Assembly: GCA_022393335.1 (NCBI GenBank)
Contig: JAJEKB010021693.1
Location: 39,170-103,169 of the forward strand
DNA: 64,000 nucleotides
DNA from: Macrotrachela quadricornifera
Lineage: Eukaryota; Rotifera; Eurotatoria; Philodinida; Philodinidae
Direction: 5' to 3'
Part shown: in pieces, positions 1-10,803 of the stretch
Layout of the letters: each line of letters starts with the position of its first letter
Numbering within the stretch: the stretch's first letter is position 1
Notes under the pieces: model-generated
Database searches by the model: none
The model's input: only the letters and a program-made list of their open reading frames with translations
What the model was told of the DNA's origin: nothing
Position numbers and translations under genes: made by a program

Positions 1-416
1 TATTTATAAATAGAGATTTCAATTGCTGAAATTTATTGATTGCAACATTTATAGTATACTTTCATGGAATGACAACAAACGATTTTTATGATGTTTTTCA
101 CAAAAAGAAATATCACACAAAAACTGTGTTTTATGTTATTAAAGATTGGATGAGCCTTTACACTAAAATATCTATATCTTCCTTTAGATGATAAAGCATA
201 ATCTTACAGTTGAATGTCAATATATCACATGTCTGCTTTGAACACGATCTGTACTTCATTGCGCACAAATTTTTGTGGATGAAGATTAACCATAAACGCC
301 CACTTACATACTTTCTTTGAGAGATATAACATCCAGGAAAAGAGAAGAGGACTAAAGAAAAGATACGAAAGCAGTGTTTGTAGGAGAGCTACTACAGGAA
401 TATTCTAGAACATTTT
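1..416. repeat. Long direct repeat, copy A (cut by window edge)
   Basis: This stretch recurs in the same orientation at 7957-8373 with only scattered substitutions and small indels. The match ends sharply at the shared sequence CTAGAACATTTT. Copy A already matches at base 1, so its true left end lies outside the window. No open frame is seen in it. The two copies bracket about 7.5 kb. They could be long terminal repeats, ends of a segmental duplication or two copies of a non-autonomous element. No TG...CA ends or retroviral-type genes are visible between them. Confidence 0.85.
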
Positions 417-911
417 GTATTGCTTTCTTCAAAGTTAATACATACTCATTTTTAGGAACTATGCTAGAAAAAATAATTATATAACAGGTATAGCTATTTT
501 CATACTATGACTATCAAAGAGCTACACCCTAATTGTGTTACAGATCGATTATAATCAAGCACATGAGAGACAATTATCGCCTCTAATACACCACATGTAA
601 CGAAAAAAAGATTTCTATGCATATCTTTCTGCATCATTATTATGGTAAATCTATTTATCAATGAATTAGTGAAAACTTTAAAACTTTCTTTGTATTAAAT
701 AAACATATTAATATGTCCTCTGCGTATGATATAGACGTTGCGACATCAAGCAAATAAATTACAAGTAGATGTGTGACAGCTCATCAGTTCTAGAACTGGT
801 TCTTTTTCCAAGAACTGGGTGATGAAATCAGTTTTGTTCTCTGATCGAGAACAGTCGTACATCTGAGTAGGAGCAAATATTGATATTTTTGAGTATTTAC
901 TCAAAATTATT

Positions 912-1100
912 GTAGATCTGGTAATACCACCAAGCCCAGTAGAATTAGCTTCTATTTATGTTCCTTTATCTCGTGCAAAATGTTTACAGGATTTACTCAT
1001 TTTTCATCCCTTCAAATTCGAAGTACTACAGAAAAAATTATCAAAACTACAATTAGAAGAACTCAGAAGACTGGACATAATTGTGAAAAAAATTCACTAG
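912..1100 (+). pseudogene. Relic of a Helitron/PIF1-type helicase C-terminus
   Basis: The frame from 912 reads IPPSPVELASIYVPLSRAKC and continues with LQDLLIFHPF and a leucine/lysine-rich tail before a stop at 1098-1100. The 'YVPLSRAK' core followed by a short Leu-rich helix matches the last conserved motif of PIF1-family and Helitron helicases, where Ser-Arg precedes the 'L..L.I..PF' segment. Nothing upstream continues the helicase, so this is a fragment of about 60 codons. It shows that a rolling-circle-type or PIF1-like element once sat here. The assignment rests on one motif. Confidence 0.45.
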
Positions 1101-1286
1101 CGATATTCTTAATATATTGACATCAACTTCGTTAATTGTTCGACTTCAGTTTCATCTTGATAATCATACAAGTAGTTCTCCATTTTACTAGCATTCGTAG
1201 TATTTTTTCTGTAATGTAGCGGAAAGGTATACAGTATCAATCGATTTATATCAATAAAAACAGTTGTATACGAATTTTTAATATGA

Positions 1287-1885
1287 ACTAATGTCGAATT
1301 TTTTTTAAAGTGTTAACGACTGTTTTTTGAATAACTTTTCAACGGTTCAAGTCAGAGAGGTCGAGGTTTCGTCGTTAGAAAGAGTAAGTCGGGGGACGTA
1401 GATCCATATAAAATTCATTAAGTTGCCAAGCCTTATATATAATTGTTTACAGTCAACAATCTTATTGATTGTCTATTTTTATGTTAACTTGTTATGAAAA
1501 CTCATGAGAATACACCAAAATGTAGCCCAAATCATCATGTATTTGTGCTAGAATTGTCGTGTCTTTGCATTTTATTTTTGAATTTTTCTCTCTATATCTT
1601 GGTGTTCAAATATGAAAATTTTAGCACAAATACATGATGATTTGGGCTACATTTTGGTGTATTCTCATGAGTTTTCATAACAAGTTAACATAAGAATAGA
1701 CAATCAATAAGATTGTTGACTGTAAACAATTATATATAAGGCTTGGCAACTTAATGAATTTTATATGGATCTACGTCCCCCGACTTACTCTTTCTAACGA
1801 CGAAACCTCGACCTCTCTGACTTGAACCGTTGAAAAGTTATTCAAAAAACAGTCGTTAACACTTTAAAAAAAATCCGACATTAGT
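1287..1885. repeat. Near-perfect 0.6 kb hairpin (foldback element)
   Basis: Left arm 1287-1555 and right arm about 1617-1885 are reverse complements over about 268 bp, with only a few mismatches (for example GTCGAATT against GTCGGATT near the outer ends). A spacer of about 61 bp separates them. The arms carry no open frame of note. Such high arm identity points to recent formation or to gene conversion between arms. A foldback or MITE-type transposon is likely. I could not define a target-site duplication. Confidence 0.9.
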
Positions 1886-2290
1886 GAAAATATCGACGTG
1901 AAATAAATAATTTTGTACTATCCTTTTGTGTTTTTTTATTCTTGTGAAAAAAAACAAAATAATCATAGATAATAAGAAAAAAAATTAATAAACAAAAAAA
2001 AGAGAGTAACCGAGAAGAAAAGAGATAAGGAAAAATGTAAATAATGAATAACTCACGCGATACTTTTCGAATTATCTTTTCAACCGAACGAGTGGTTATT
2101 TCAACGGTTTCCATGTATATCCTTCATAACTTTTATGTATATTTTTTCGTTTTTTAATGAGTATGATGCGTCCATTGCAGTTTTATTCTTCGTCATTATA
2201 TATTTCATTATAATATTTTGTATCGTAATGTTATATAATTTGTTCCATTTTTCGTGCAATTGACCATATATAGATTCGGTTCTTTTCGAG

Positions 2291-2594
2291 TATCCTAAAA
2301 TTTCTTCTCCCCAATTGGAAAAAAGCGCAAATTTTTATATACTTTCCTTCTTGAATTATTCAGAAAACAATCATGCGGATACACTCTTGGAAAAGGCATA
2401 TACTGTAGTAATCCGACAATAGGGAGGCGGGGGCAAACATACTCCTCACGTGAAAACTTTGAGTGGAAAAACACTATGACCTTCCCCTGGTCGAAAGGGT
2501 ATTCGGTGCAAAATTTCATTGGATTTGCTTGTACCGTATTCAAATGAAAGGCGAACAGGCAAATAGACAAACTTTCGTCTTTATATATGTAGAT
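2291..2594. repeat. Dispersed 304-bp repeat, copy 1
   Basis: The sequence from TATCCTAAAAT to the TTTATATATGTAGATT tail aligns collinearly with 43313-43616, also 304 bp long. Shared blocks include GAATTATTCAGAAAA, GGGGGCAAACAT and ACAAACTTTC near the right end. Divergence is moderate, so both are old copies of an interspersed family. A 91-codon minus-strand open frame lies here, but the other copy does not preserve it, so I do not call it a gene. Confidence 0.75.
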
Positions 2595-3114
2595 TATTAT
2601 CCTTAATCATTTAGGATAAAGATTCTTACAGATTTTTGTTTTATCTTATCATTATTAGACTAATATCATGTGAAATGAATCTAACAGAAAAATCTTGCTT
2701 TCAAAACATCAACGAGATATTCAAATATCAATAATAAAACACTTAATAATAGAAATCTGAAAATTTTAAATACATTATACAACAGTTATATAATAAATGT
2801 AGATTCCTATATGTTTCTCTTCGATTATCTATCTGTTCATTTATCAATACAGTTAAATATGTGAATTTTATAATCATAAAATGATCTAGATAAATATTTT
2901 AATCTGAAATGATAAAATAAATATTGTATCATTAAAATACTAAAGAAATGAGATACAATCAATCTAAAATAACAACATTATCTTAAAGTAAATTATTATA
3001 TTACGGTTCATTTATTTTATTCTAAATAATACATAAAAAGCGTCATTATTTATGACATATTCAAGAAAAAAATACTCAAATATATTATATAGATGAGAGT
3101 TTATCTTTTTCATT

Positions 3115-3368
3115 TTATTCATATGCAACTCCTCTGCCGGCTTTGGTATTTTCTGGTGGCTTGTTAAGAGTTGCTGTTTGATTGAGTTCCATAATCATAG
3201 TTGGAGGATTATTTGGATCAATTTCTCCTGGTTTTTGATCTGTTGTATTAGTTCTGAAAAAAAAATTGAGTAAATAAAATTATATAAAAAAAAAGTTTTA
3301 ACTTACGTTCACTTTTGTTGTTGGTCGTTCGCAGATTGATTACTTTGTTTCTGAGATGCTTGTTCCAT
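3115..3368 (-). CDS. Small hydrophilic protein ending AGRGVAYE, paralog A (2 exons)
   Basis: Exon 1 is 3313-3368 and exon 2 is 3115-3253. The 59-nt intron starts GTGAAC and ends TTTTTCAG, in phase 2. The joined frame gives 64 residues. The first 18 are Gln/Asn/Ser-rich (start MEQASQKQSNQ), the middle is Pro/Asn/Thr-rich, and the end is TKAGRGVAYE. No signal peptide or membrane segment is seen, and the composition suggests a disordered protein. The gene at 5074-5345 has the same intron phase, an exon 2 of exactly 139 nt, the same 'K-T...DQ' start of exon 2 and the same C-terminal octapeptide. The alternative donor three codons further on would hit a stop. I do not recognise the family, and no function can be assigned. 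Confidence 0.75.
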
Positions 3369-3420
3369 GTTAAAACGAATGCAAAAATGAAGTGTATGGA
3401 GAATAGGTTATGTGAGACAC

Positions 3421-3466
3421 ATATATATATATGAGAGATGTGCCTTTTTCTTTCTTTCTTTTTCAA
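3421..3466 (-). promoter_or_regulatory. Candidate core promoter of paralog A
   Basis: On the minus strand a GAAAAAGAAAGAAAGAAAAAG tract is followed by an ATATATATATAT run that begins about 53 nt upstream of the ATG at 3368. The paralog at 5345 has the same order, with its TATA run about 52 nt upstream. The shared spacing is seen directly. Calling it a TATA-type promoter is inference. Confidence 0.5.
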
Positions 3467-5073
3467 GTAGGCAAAAACAACATATGTAGCATGTCTAAAT
3501 ATAGTACTCTGATAGAATATTAAAAACAAATAATATATACAAAGTGAAGCCTTGGAATAATTTTAAAAATTTTTCTGTTATTTGAAGTCATCAAGAAGAG
3601 TAAATGCCCATACAAAGATATTTTGTTATTCAAAATTGTAATCTTTGTAATAATGACTACTTTAAACTAAACAAATGTTTTATGATTAACATTTAATATA
3701 AATACGTTTTGATAGTATTTTTTTCTTTTTCGTGTATTTTGCATGTGTACGTTCTACTTGATGTAAAATTATATCAAATTGAATTAGATATATTTTGTTT
3801 ATATGTGAAAGAACGTTCTCTTTTGTTTGGATTTAAGTACGATTATTAATATTTACTGGATTTTGTATTATTTGTTGAAAATGAAAAAGTATACAGTCAT
3901 TGAATGATTAAATTTTTCTAATTATTGTCTTTATGATATTTCACTAAACTATTAAGTGATATGGAAATTTCGATTTAAAACTTTTTCAAAACTATCAATG
4001 ATTGCTTCTAGCTATAGATATATAATAATCTTTGATATGTCATAATATCACAAAGCTTGTTGAAAGATATAAGTATTGTATTAGTAAAGTAAATTAAAAA
4101 CAAATGTTTGATATAGTGTTGACGTTTTTTATAGATAAAATTTTTCATGTGATCAATTTAGTAACATATTTGAGGTATTCTAATTTTCATGTGGTATATT
4201 TGTTGTTTATATTATCAAATAATCTAATAATGTCTCTTTAGTTTATTTGTCATTTTCTTAGATTTGAAGTGAAGAAAAGTTGCTATCGACTGCTTTGCTG
4301 AATATTATTCCTAGTTTGTTTAACGTGTATAATTAGTATTTAAATATATACAAGACATAAATGATTAAGATAATATCTATAATGAAATGAATAGATAAGC
4401 AATGATGTTTTTTTTTTTCTGTGTATTTCTTATTTATTGTTTATAATTAAAGCTATAGTCACCGATAAAAACAAATACGATGATCCGATTAATGTAAACG
4501 TCATTTTTATCCTTGGAGTATAATTGTTATGTGTAACCAACCATAAGACGAAAAGGTATAACTTTTAACTTTCAAAAATCAGTAAAATAAATATCTTCAT
4601 GAATTTGTTCTGTAATCAATACATGCTACATTAGATAAATAAATAAATATTTGATTGATTAATTAGTTCCTATAGACTAATCCCATCTATTGTGCAAGAA
4701 TTGTTTTCTGTTTATACAAAAACTGAAAATTTTTAAATACATTTATTTCTATAGCTATTGTATCATACAACATTTTCTATAAAGTTTGTAGCCATATTTC
4801 AAAAGATTTACTCAAAATTCCATTAATCGATTTATTGTCAACAAAATTTCATACAAATAAATAGTTGTTACAAGGATTATTTTGTATTATAATTGAATCG
4901 AAATGAAAAAAACAAAAAAAAATAATGAAGATGATAAAATAAAATATTTTTTCTTAAATAAAAGTTTGCATAATCACTTTGTTTTTGAATAACATATTTT
5001 AAAAAGATATTTATGCGATAGATTATGTAAGATAGAAGTGAAAAATCTAGATATAAGTTTGTCTCTTTCATTT
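3467..5073. other. Intergenic, AT-rich, no gene seen
   Basis: This is very AT-rich sequence between the two small paralogs. Only short stop-dense frames are present. No splice-compatible coding pattern, RNA gene or clear repeat was recognised. Confidence 0.6.
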
Positions 5074-5345
5074 TTATTCATAGGCAACTCCTCTGCCGGC
5101 TCGAAACTTTTTATCCATATCATGTTTAACTATTACTGGCGTGTCTTCCATAATTATTATATCATTATTGTCTGTTATTGTATTGGCTGGGTTTGGAGCC
5201 GTTTGATCGGTTCTAAAAAAAGAAGAAATAAGTAAAAATTTGGAAAAAAATCTGAAACTTACTTTTCATCTTTATCAGTATGATGAGTACACTGATGGCT
5301 ATGTTCTTTTTGATCATGATGAGTAGATTTATTGTCGTGTTCCAT
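5074..5345 (-). CDS. Small hydrophilic His-rich protein ending AGRGVAYE, paralog B (2 exons)
   Basis: Exon 1 is 5263-5345 and exon 2 is 5074-5212. The 50-nt intron starts GTAAGT and ends TTTTTTAG, in phase 2. The protein has 73 residues. Exon 1 encodes a Lys/Asp/His-rich stretch (MEHDNKSTHHDQKEHSHQ, then CTHHTDKDE). Exon 2 opens with KTDQTAPNP, carries an acidic/hydrophobic patch near DIIIMEDTPVIV, and closes with KKFRAGRGVAYE. Compared with paralog A (64 aa), exon 2 has identical length and the last eight residues are identical, while exon 1 is nine codons longer and has diverged. The His-rich part could bind metal, but that is speculation. It is probably a disordered cytosolic or nuclear protein. 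Confidence 0.75.
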
Positions 5346-5396
5346 GGTGAGGTTAATTCAAAAATGAATGCTTGAAGGAAAAGGTAAAATATGGTG

Positions 5397-5452
5397 AATA
5401 TATATACCACGAATATTGCTTTTTTTTTCTTTCTTTTTTTTTTTCTTTTTCA
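5397..5452 (-). promoter_or_regulatory. Candidate core promoter of paralog B
   Basis: On the minus strand a long A/G tract (GAAAAAG, then A-rich with GAAAGAAA) is followed by GTATATATATTC about 52 nt before the ATG. Order and spacing match paralog A at 3421-3466, although the sequence between has diverged. Confidence 0.5.
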
Positions 5453-7121
5453 TAGCTATGAAATGAAGGTGCACTTAGAAAGAAACACGTTGGACAATTA
5501 GGGTATCTATATGTGTCAAGTGTTCTATTCAAGTATGATTTACAGATAAAAACAATATGTACAAATTCAATATAATAGAAGAAATACGATTGATTAAATG
5601 CACTATTCTTAAATTACATGTTTATTTTCAACAAAAGAATATAGGTGGATCTAAAGAATACTCTGAAATATTTTTAAAAAAAATATTTAATAATTTGTAT
5701 ATGTATCAGAAAAAATTTTTTTTTATATAGTTTGAAATACTTTATTGCAGACACAAATATGCTTGAAATGATTGATATAATATATAATTTAATCACACCA
5801 CATAACTTGTTCAGTCATGCGTATGATCTTTATTAATACTGTGCTTCGCACGGCATTTCTGTAGTCTTTCGCGAGGTAAGATGTCGGGAACGGAAAGTGG
5901 TAAAATATTCATTGAAACGCGTGATTAAAGTATGAAGATGGAATCATGAACATTCGTTTTTTGATTTTCAATAGAAAGCTTCGTTTCGTCACAAGGAGCG
6001 CAACAAAATGATGATTTTTAAAGGACTTTGTTTTTTTTCGGAGTTTGAGATAATTAAAACGAAAACAAGATAAAAAAGTTAGGTGCCACTCTCTCTGTAT
6101 AACAGTTGTGAATATATCTGATGATAGGTAATGAATAAGACAGACAATTAAAACAACAATCGACAGTGTTCACTACAAGCAACTTAAGAAGTACTGAAAA
6201 AGTTCTCATAGTGATGAATTTTCTTATGTCTGCACTTTATTGATCGAAACGTTTCTTTCTCGACAGTATCCACAGACAGGAAATATGATTCAATAAGTTC
6301 GAAAGAGCTTGTTGAATGTCTGCTTCGTTCATATTAAATCGTTGAAACGAATATATATTTTTAATGAATTATCGATTTTTGTATAACCGATATTCCCGGC
6401 GAATACAATCAAGAATGTCCTTGGTAAAATGTCCTTGATGAAATATCACTTAGAAAATGGGCCTTGATCATATAGTCATGTTCAAAAATGTCCTCTTTTA
6501 TCAAGATGTCCTTTCAATAAAAAATGAACTATGCTTGGTAAACATATTAATAATGAGATCTATTTAATTCATTGGTACCGAGGCCCATATATATACGGAC
6601 TGTACTTTTGTTCATATAACTGTTGTTATAATCTCATTTAGACTCGATTCAGAAGTCTTATGTCACTTTGTCTTACTTCACTAGTATCATTGCATCATCG
6701 TCCTGCAGTGCTATATGTATATTCATACTTTTTTATATGACAATAAAGTTTATTCTAAATGTTTTCGATACAAAAGAAAATTTTCATGTGAAAAAAACTC
6801 GGCGCTAAAGGGTTAATAAGAACGTTTAAAATTTTGTTATATTAATATTATTCATTTGCAATAAAAAAAAGAAAGTCAATGTAATAATTTCTGCATCATG
6901 ATTTGCTTATTGTTAAATCGATCGTATAATTATTTTGTTCGTTATTCAGTAATTCTGGAGTTCAAAAATTTTGTACGAGGACCCATTCCAACATTTGTCT
7001 GAGTTAATTATATCATGGATCATGTTTACTTCTTTTCGACTTGAATCAATAAATGCTATTTAAATATTTTGTTTCATTATTTTTAGAATTTATTATAAAC
7101 ACCACCAATACTAGTTCAGTG
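5453..7121. other. Intergenic, no gene seen
   Basis: No coding exon was recognised. A GCTAAAGGGTTAA motif at about 6805-6817 resembles the right end of TTAA-flanked elements found elsewhere in the window (39804, 58085), but no matching left end was found. Confidence 0.5.
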
Positions 7122-7476
7122 CAGGTGGCACAAAAGTCACTTTATCTAAAAAAAAATTAAATATCTTCGTTATGGGCGGAGCAAACGAACTGATTTTTTT
7201 AAATCAATAATAGATGCATGTTCAAGCTTCATATCCATAAAGACATGCCTAGAGAGACCCTTTGTTAAATATCACTATTGATCTCAACAAAAAACGCTTT
7301 ATTGTTTGATAGATAGAAGAAAAAACAATATACTCAACAAAATGTTTCTCTCGGCATGTCTTTATGGATATAAAGCTTGTACATACCTCTATCATTGGTA
7401 AAAAAATCAGTTCGTTTGCTCGAGCCGTAATGGAGATTTTTAATTTTTTTAGGGAAAGTGACTTTTCGCCACCCTG
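7122..7476. mobile_element. MITE-like element with terminal inverted repeats
   Basis: The left end reads CAGGTGGCACAAAAGTCACT, and the right end, reverse-complemented, reads CAGGGTGGCGAAAAGTCACT. The inverted similarity continues through TTCGTTTGCT and the CATATCCATAAAGACATGCC block for about 140 bp per arm, with a short centre. No transposase frame is present. The CAGGG-type end with AAAAGTCACTTT recalls Tc1/mariner-like non-autonomous elements. The right flank begins TA, but the left flank is TG, so a TA target duplication is not proven. Confidence 0.7.
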
Positions 7477-7956
7477 TAGAATTAATATCTTCTGATATCA
7501 ATCAATGATAAATGATTCTTCCTTACTCATAATCGTTTACTTTGGCGTAAAATCTTGACCACACTGAGTTTTTTAAATCGACCAGAAACAAAAGAATTTT
7601 CAGAAATCACGAGATCCAATTCCAGATCAATTTTTCATTATTGTTTATATTTTTACGTTTCAAAGTATAAAAGTTTCCAATAATTCACATTGAAGATAAT
7701 AATTAAATGAGAATTTTACCGATATCATCTCTTTTAGTGTCTGTGACGGATACTAGCCTTTTGTTGACTAAATTTCTTTTTGCTGTATTAAATTCAATTT
7801 AACTGTCAAATTAGGATTTGGAAAGCAAAGAGTCAATTGCCCTTACCTCCTCATTACAATTAAATCCTAGATGCATCATTGATAAGAGTAAATGTAAAAG
7901 ATTGTTTACGTATTCTCGCATGTGTTTTATTCAACGTAAACTCTATTGGACTTTGC

Positions 7957-8373
7957 TATTTATAAATAGAGATTTCAATTGCTGAAATTTATTGATTGCA
8001 ACATTTATAGTATATTTTTATGGAATAATAACAGACGATTTTTATGATGTTTTTCACAAGAAGAAATATCACACAAAAACTGTGTTTTATGTTATTAAAG
8101 ATTGGATGAGCCTTTACACTACAATATCTATATCTTCCTTTAGATGATAAAGCATAATCCTACAGTTGAATGTCAATATATCACATGTCTGTCTAGAACA
8201 CGATCTGTATTTCAACATACACAAATTTTTGTAGATAAAGATTAATCATAGACACCTACTTACATACTTTCTTTGAGAGACATAAGATTCAGAAAAAGTG
8301 AGGAGGACTAAAGAAAAGATATGAAAGTAATGTTTGTAGGAGAGCTACTTACAGGAATATTCTAGAACATTTT
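7957..8373. repeat. Long direct repeat, copy B
   Basis: This copy matches window bases 1-416 in the same orientation. It begins TATTTATAAATAGAGATTTC and ends CTAGAACATTTT. Substitutions and a small insertion separate the copies, so they are not freshly duplicated. There is no coding frame. Flanking sequence on either side does not match that of copy A. Confidence 0.85.
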
Positions 8374-9854
8374 CTATAAAATATAATGTTTCTACTAATT
8401 TTCACTTTCCAAATTTATCTTTATTGAGTTGCCAATTACGGTATTGACAACAAGTTCCATTACTTACCAAACAGGAAATTATTCCATGTCAATATAAAGT
8501 TCAATTATCGACGTGGGATTACTAAGAAACGCGCACTACAGACAAAAAAGGAAAATACAAATCATGTTGAAGAACCAAACAGAATGAAAAAAAAAACAAG
8601 TAAAGCAACGAAAATCGGAACTAGTAAATAATATATATTAATGTCGACACCGGACCAGAAATACTCTCTTAAAAATTGAGTAAATCGAGAATACAAACAC
8701 CTAATAATGTGAGATTTTTACCAATTGATAAATAAGCATTGAGAACGTAAGTGTATAGAAAAAACTAAGGAACAAAAAATTGACTACAATGGTTAGCTCG
8801 TGAAAACTCTAAAAGAAGTGATATATTTTCTAATAAAATCTGAATATATCTAGCTGAAACTTTCAGCATACATAGTCTCACTGCAGCACTATCACCTCTA
8901 AAATATTATCAATAAATCTTGTATTAGTATAAAAGGTGATAATGTAGATTTCACTTCTAATCAAAAGAAAATATAAGTTAGGTATATAAATAAACAGAGA
9001 TGATAAAAACTTTTCAAAAGAAAATATGTTAGAATAGATCTTAAGTAGATATCAAATCTGAACATTGGGATCCAGCAGATTTGAGATCCAGATGGATTTG
9101 TTGTTGTTGTGAACATTACTAAAATACAAAAAAAGTTAAAATGAAGAATTTTCGTGCCTTTAAGATTGATTCAATGTTTTCTCATTTCAGTTCTGACCAT
9201 CTTTTCATTGTAATCTAAATACTTATGTATATATCTGTTTCATAAGCTTTAACACATTATTTTTTCGTCTCGGAAAAATGAGCACAACAATTATACATAT
9301 TGACTACACGTTGTTACGTGACGATATTATTAATGTCTTCCACTATCATTGTTTCATTCTTTGTGTCATAAACCAGATAGATTTTTCTTTCGTTCTCTTT
9401 GCCTATCCATTGTCATATATCTGATATCGCTAGTGCTTTCTGATGAGTTTCTTTTGTTCAAAGAGATTTTAGTAAATCCTATCATGCTCTTATATAAATG
9501 ACTCTGTCATTTGAAAATTACTATGATTTAATTTGAAAATAATACAATTGAATATACTATTGTTTTTCTATTATATCGTGCAGTGATGTAGAATAATAGA
9601 TCCATTCGAGTCCCTGAACATATTTCAGATTTAGTGTTTACGTAGTAGAACTATGTACGCTACATGTTTCTGTTTGATCCATTCAGATCTTATTAGAAAA
9701 TGGACCATTTCTTTCAGAAATTTCACAAAATGACTCGTAATCAATTTTTAAAATTTCAATGTTTCTATACACTTATATTCTCATCAAATGATGAAAATTA
9801 TGGTATATCTCGATTATCTCATTATAAATAATATCTTTGAAAAAAATAATTTTT
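8374..9854. other. Intergenic, no gene supported
   Basis: AT-rich sequence with only short frames. A minus-strand stretch at 9056-9115 sits behind an acceptor-like TATTTTAG and could be a short exon, but I found no partner exon or family match. Confidence 0.5.
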
Positions 9855-10670
9855 TTAGATAATATTATCAGAAAAATGAATCCAACGATATACAATATGA
9901 TATAATCGAAGATTAAATAATCTTAAATTAAAAAGTATCATTCTAAGTTTAAAAAAGAAATCTTCATCTATTTCAACTAATTCTTCCCAATAATCACTAA
10001 TACATGGTTGTTTAAGTAAATTAATACCAATTTCACTACGATTTTTATAATAAGTTAATATATCCATTTGATTTGAAGAAATTTGTCCTTGCATTTGAAT
10101 AAGTTCATTTTTCCATAATGTTTGTATATCATAATCAATTTTATTATTATATATTATATTAAGATCAATTAAACTATGAATTTTTTCTGCATTTTCAATA
10201 AATAAAAATGCTTCATGTTTAACATGTTGAACAAGTATTTCTAATCGTTCATTACATTTAATTACTAAATGAGATTTATGAGAAAAATTATTCTCATCAT
10301 TTTTATTATCAATTAATGTTGGTACATTAACTACACTTTCACGTGCAAGAGATTGAATTATATCAAGATTTATTCGATTAAATAAATCATTATTAATCAT
10401 ATGATCAATTTTTTCAATTGTTTCTATTGTTAAAGATTCAATATGTTTACCATCTAATTCTAATGCTTGTAATAATTCTCTATATCCATCAATACCTGGA
10501 GTATCTAATATTTTAGATTTCATAAAAGAAAAAAACAAATATTCAATATGAAATAAAATAGCGCTATTTTCTTATCAAAAAAAAATGACAATAATAATTA
10601 ATCCATAAAATTTTATGTTTTTACCGATAATCTCTTCCTTACTAGCTTTTTCTTCTTTTATTATTGACAT
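9855..10670 (-). CDS. Divergent PA28/PSME-like proteasome activator subunit (2 exons)
   Basis: Exon 1 is 10625-10670 (MSIIKEEKASKEEII) and exon 2 is 9855-10504. The intron of about 120 nt is phase 1, and the product is 231 aa against roughly 250 in the family. The C-terminal half shows the PA28 four-helix pattern: YYKNRSEIGINLLKQP, then DYWEELVEIDEDFFFKLRMI, then LRLFNLRLYHIVYRWI. These align with the family's YY..RA, DY...V.E.DE...LR and LRN.Y helices. The loop that family members use to open the 20S proteasome gate (an IEDGNNFG-like segment) should lie near residue 130, but the sequence there is LNIIYNNKIDYDIQ. If the family call is right, this subunit may bind the proteasome without the usual activation loop. 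It could also be an unrelated helical-bundle protein. It is divergent from the aminopeptidase gene, with 133 nt between starts. Confidence 0.55.
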
Positions 10671-10803
10671 AAACCTTTTCTTTTTCTTTTCAACATTGAT
10701 GAGAATAACAAAGATTAAAACAAAAAAAAAAGAAAAAGGGCGACAACAATCATAATAATATCATCAATAGTCATTTTTCAGCAAGTTGAAGGGCAGACAA
10801 AAG
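10671..10803. promoter_or_regulatory. Compact divergent intergenic region
   Basis: Only 133 nt separate the minus-strand PA28-like start (10670) from the plus-strand aminopeptidase start (10804). Any promoters must overlap. The stretch is A-rich and no specific motif was recognised. Confidence 0.4.

Noticed and set aside
2295..2570. 91-codon minus-strand frame
   Set aside because: It falls in a dispersed repeat, and the second copy at 43313-43616 does not preserve it.
1..8373. LTR retrotransposon with the direct repeats as LTRs
   Set aside because: No gag/pol-type frame, primer-binding site or TG...CA ends were seen, and the interval contains unrelated elements and small host-like genes.
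9056..9115. Possible minus-strand terminal exon behind a TATTTTAG acceptor
   Set aside because: No donor-bearing partner exon with a continuing frame was found, and the peptide is low-complexity Asn/Thr.
10786..10803. TTG start six codons upstream of the aminopeptidase ATG
   Set aside because: Not a normal eukaryotic start; the following ATG begins the signal peptide.
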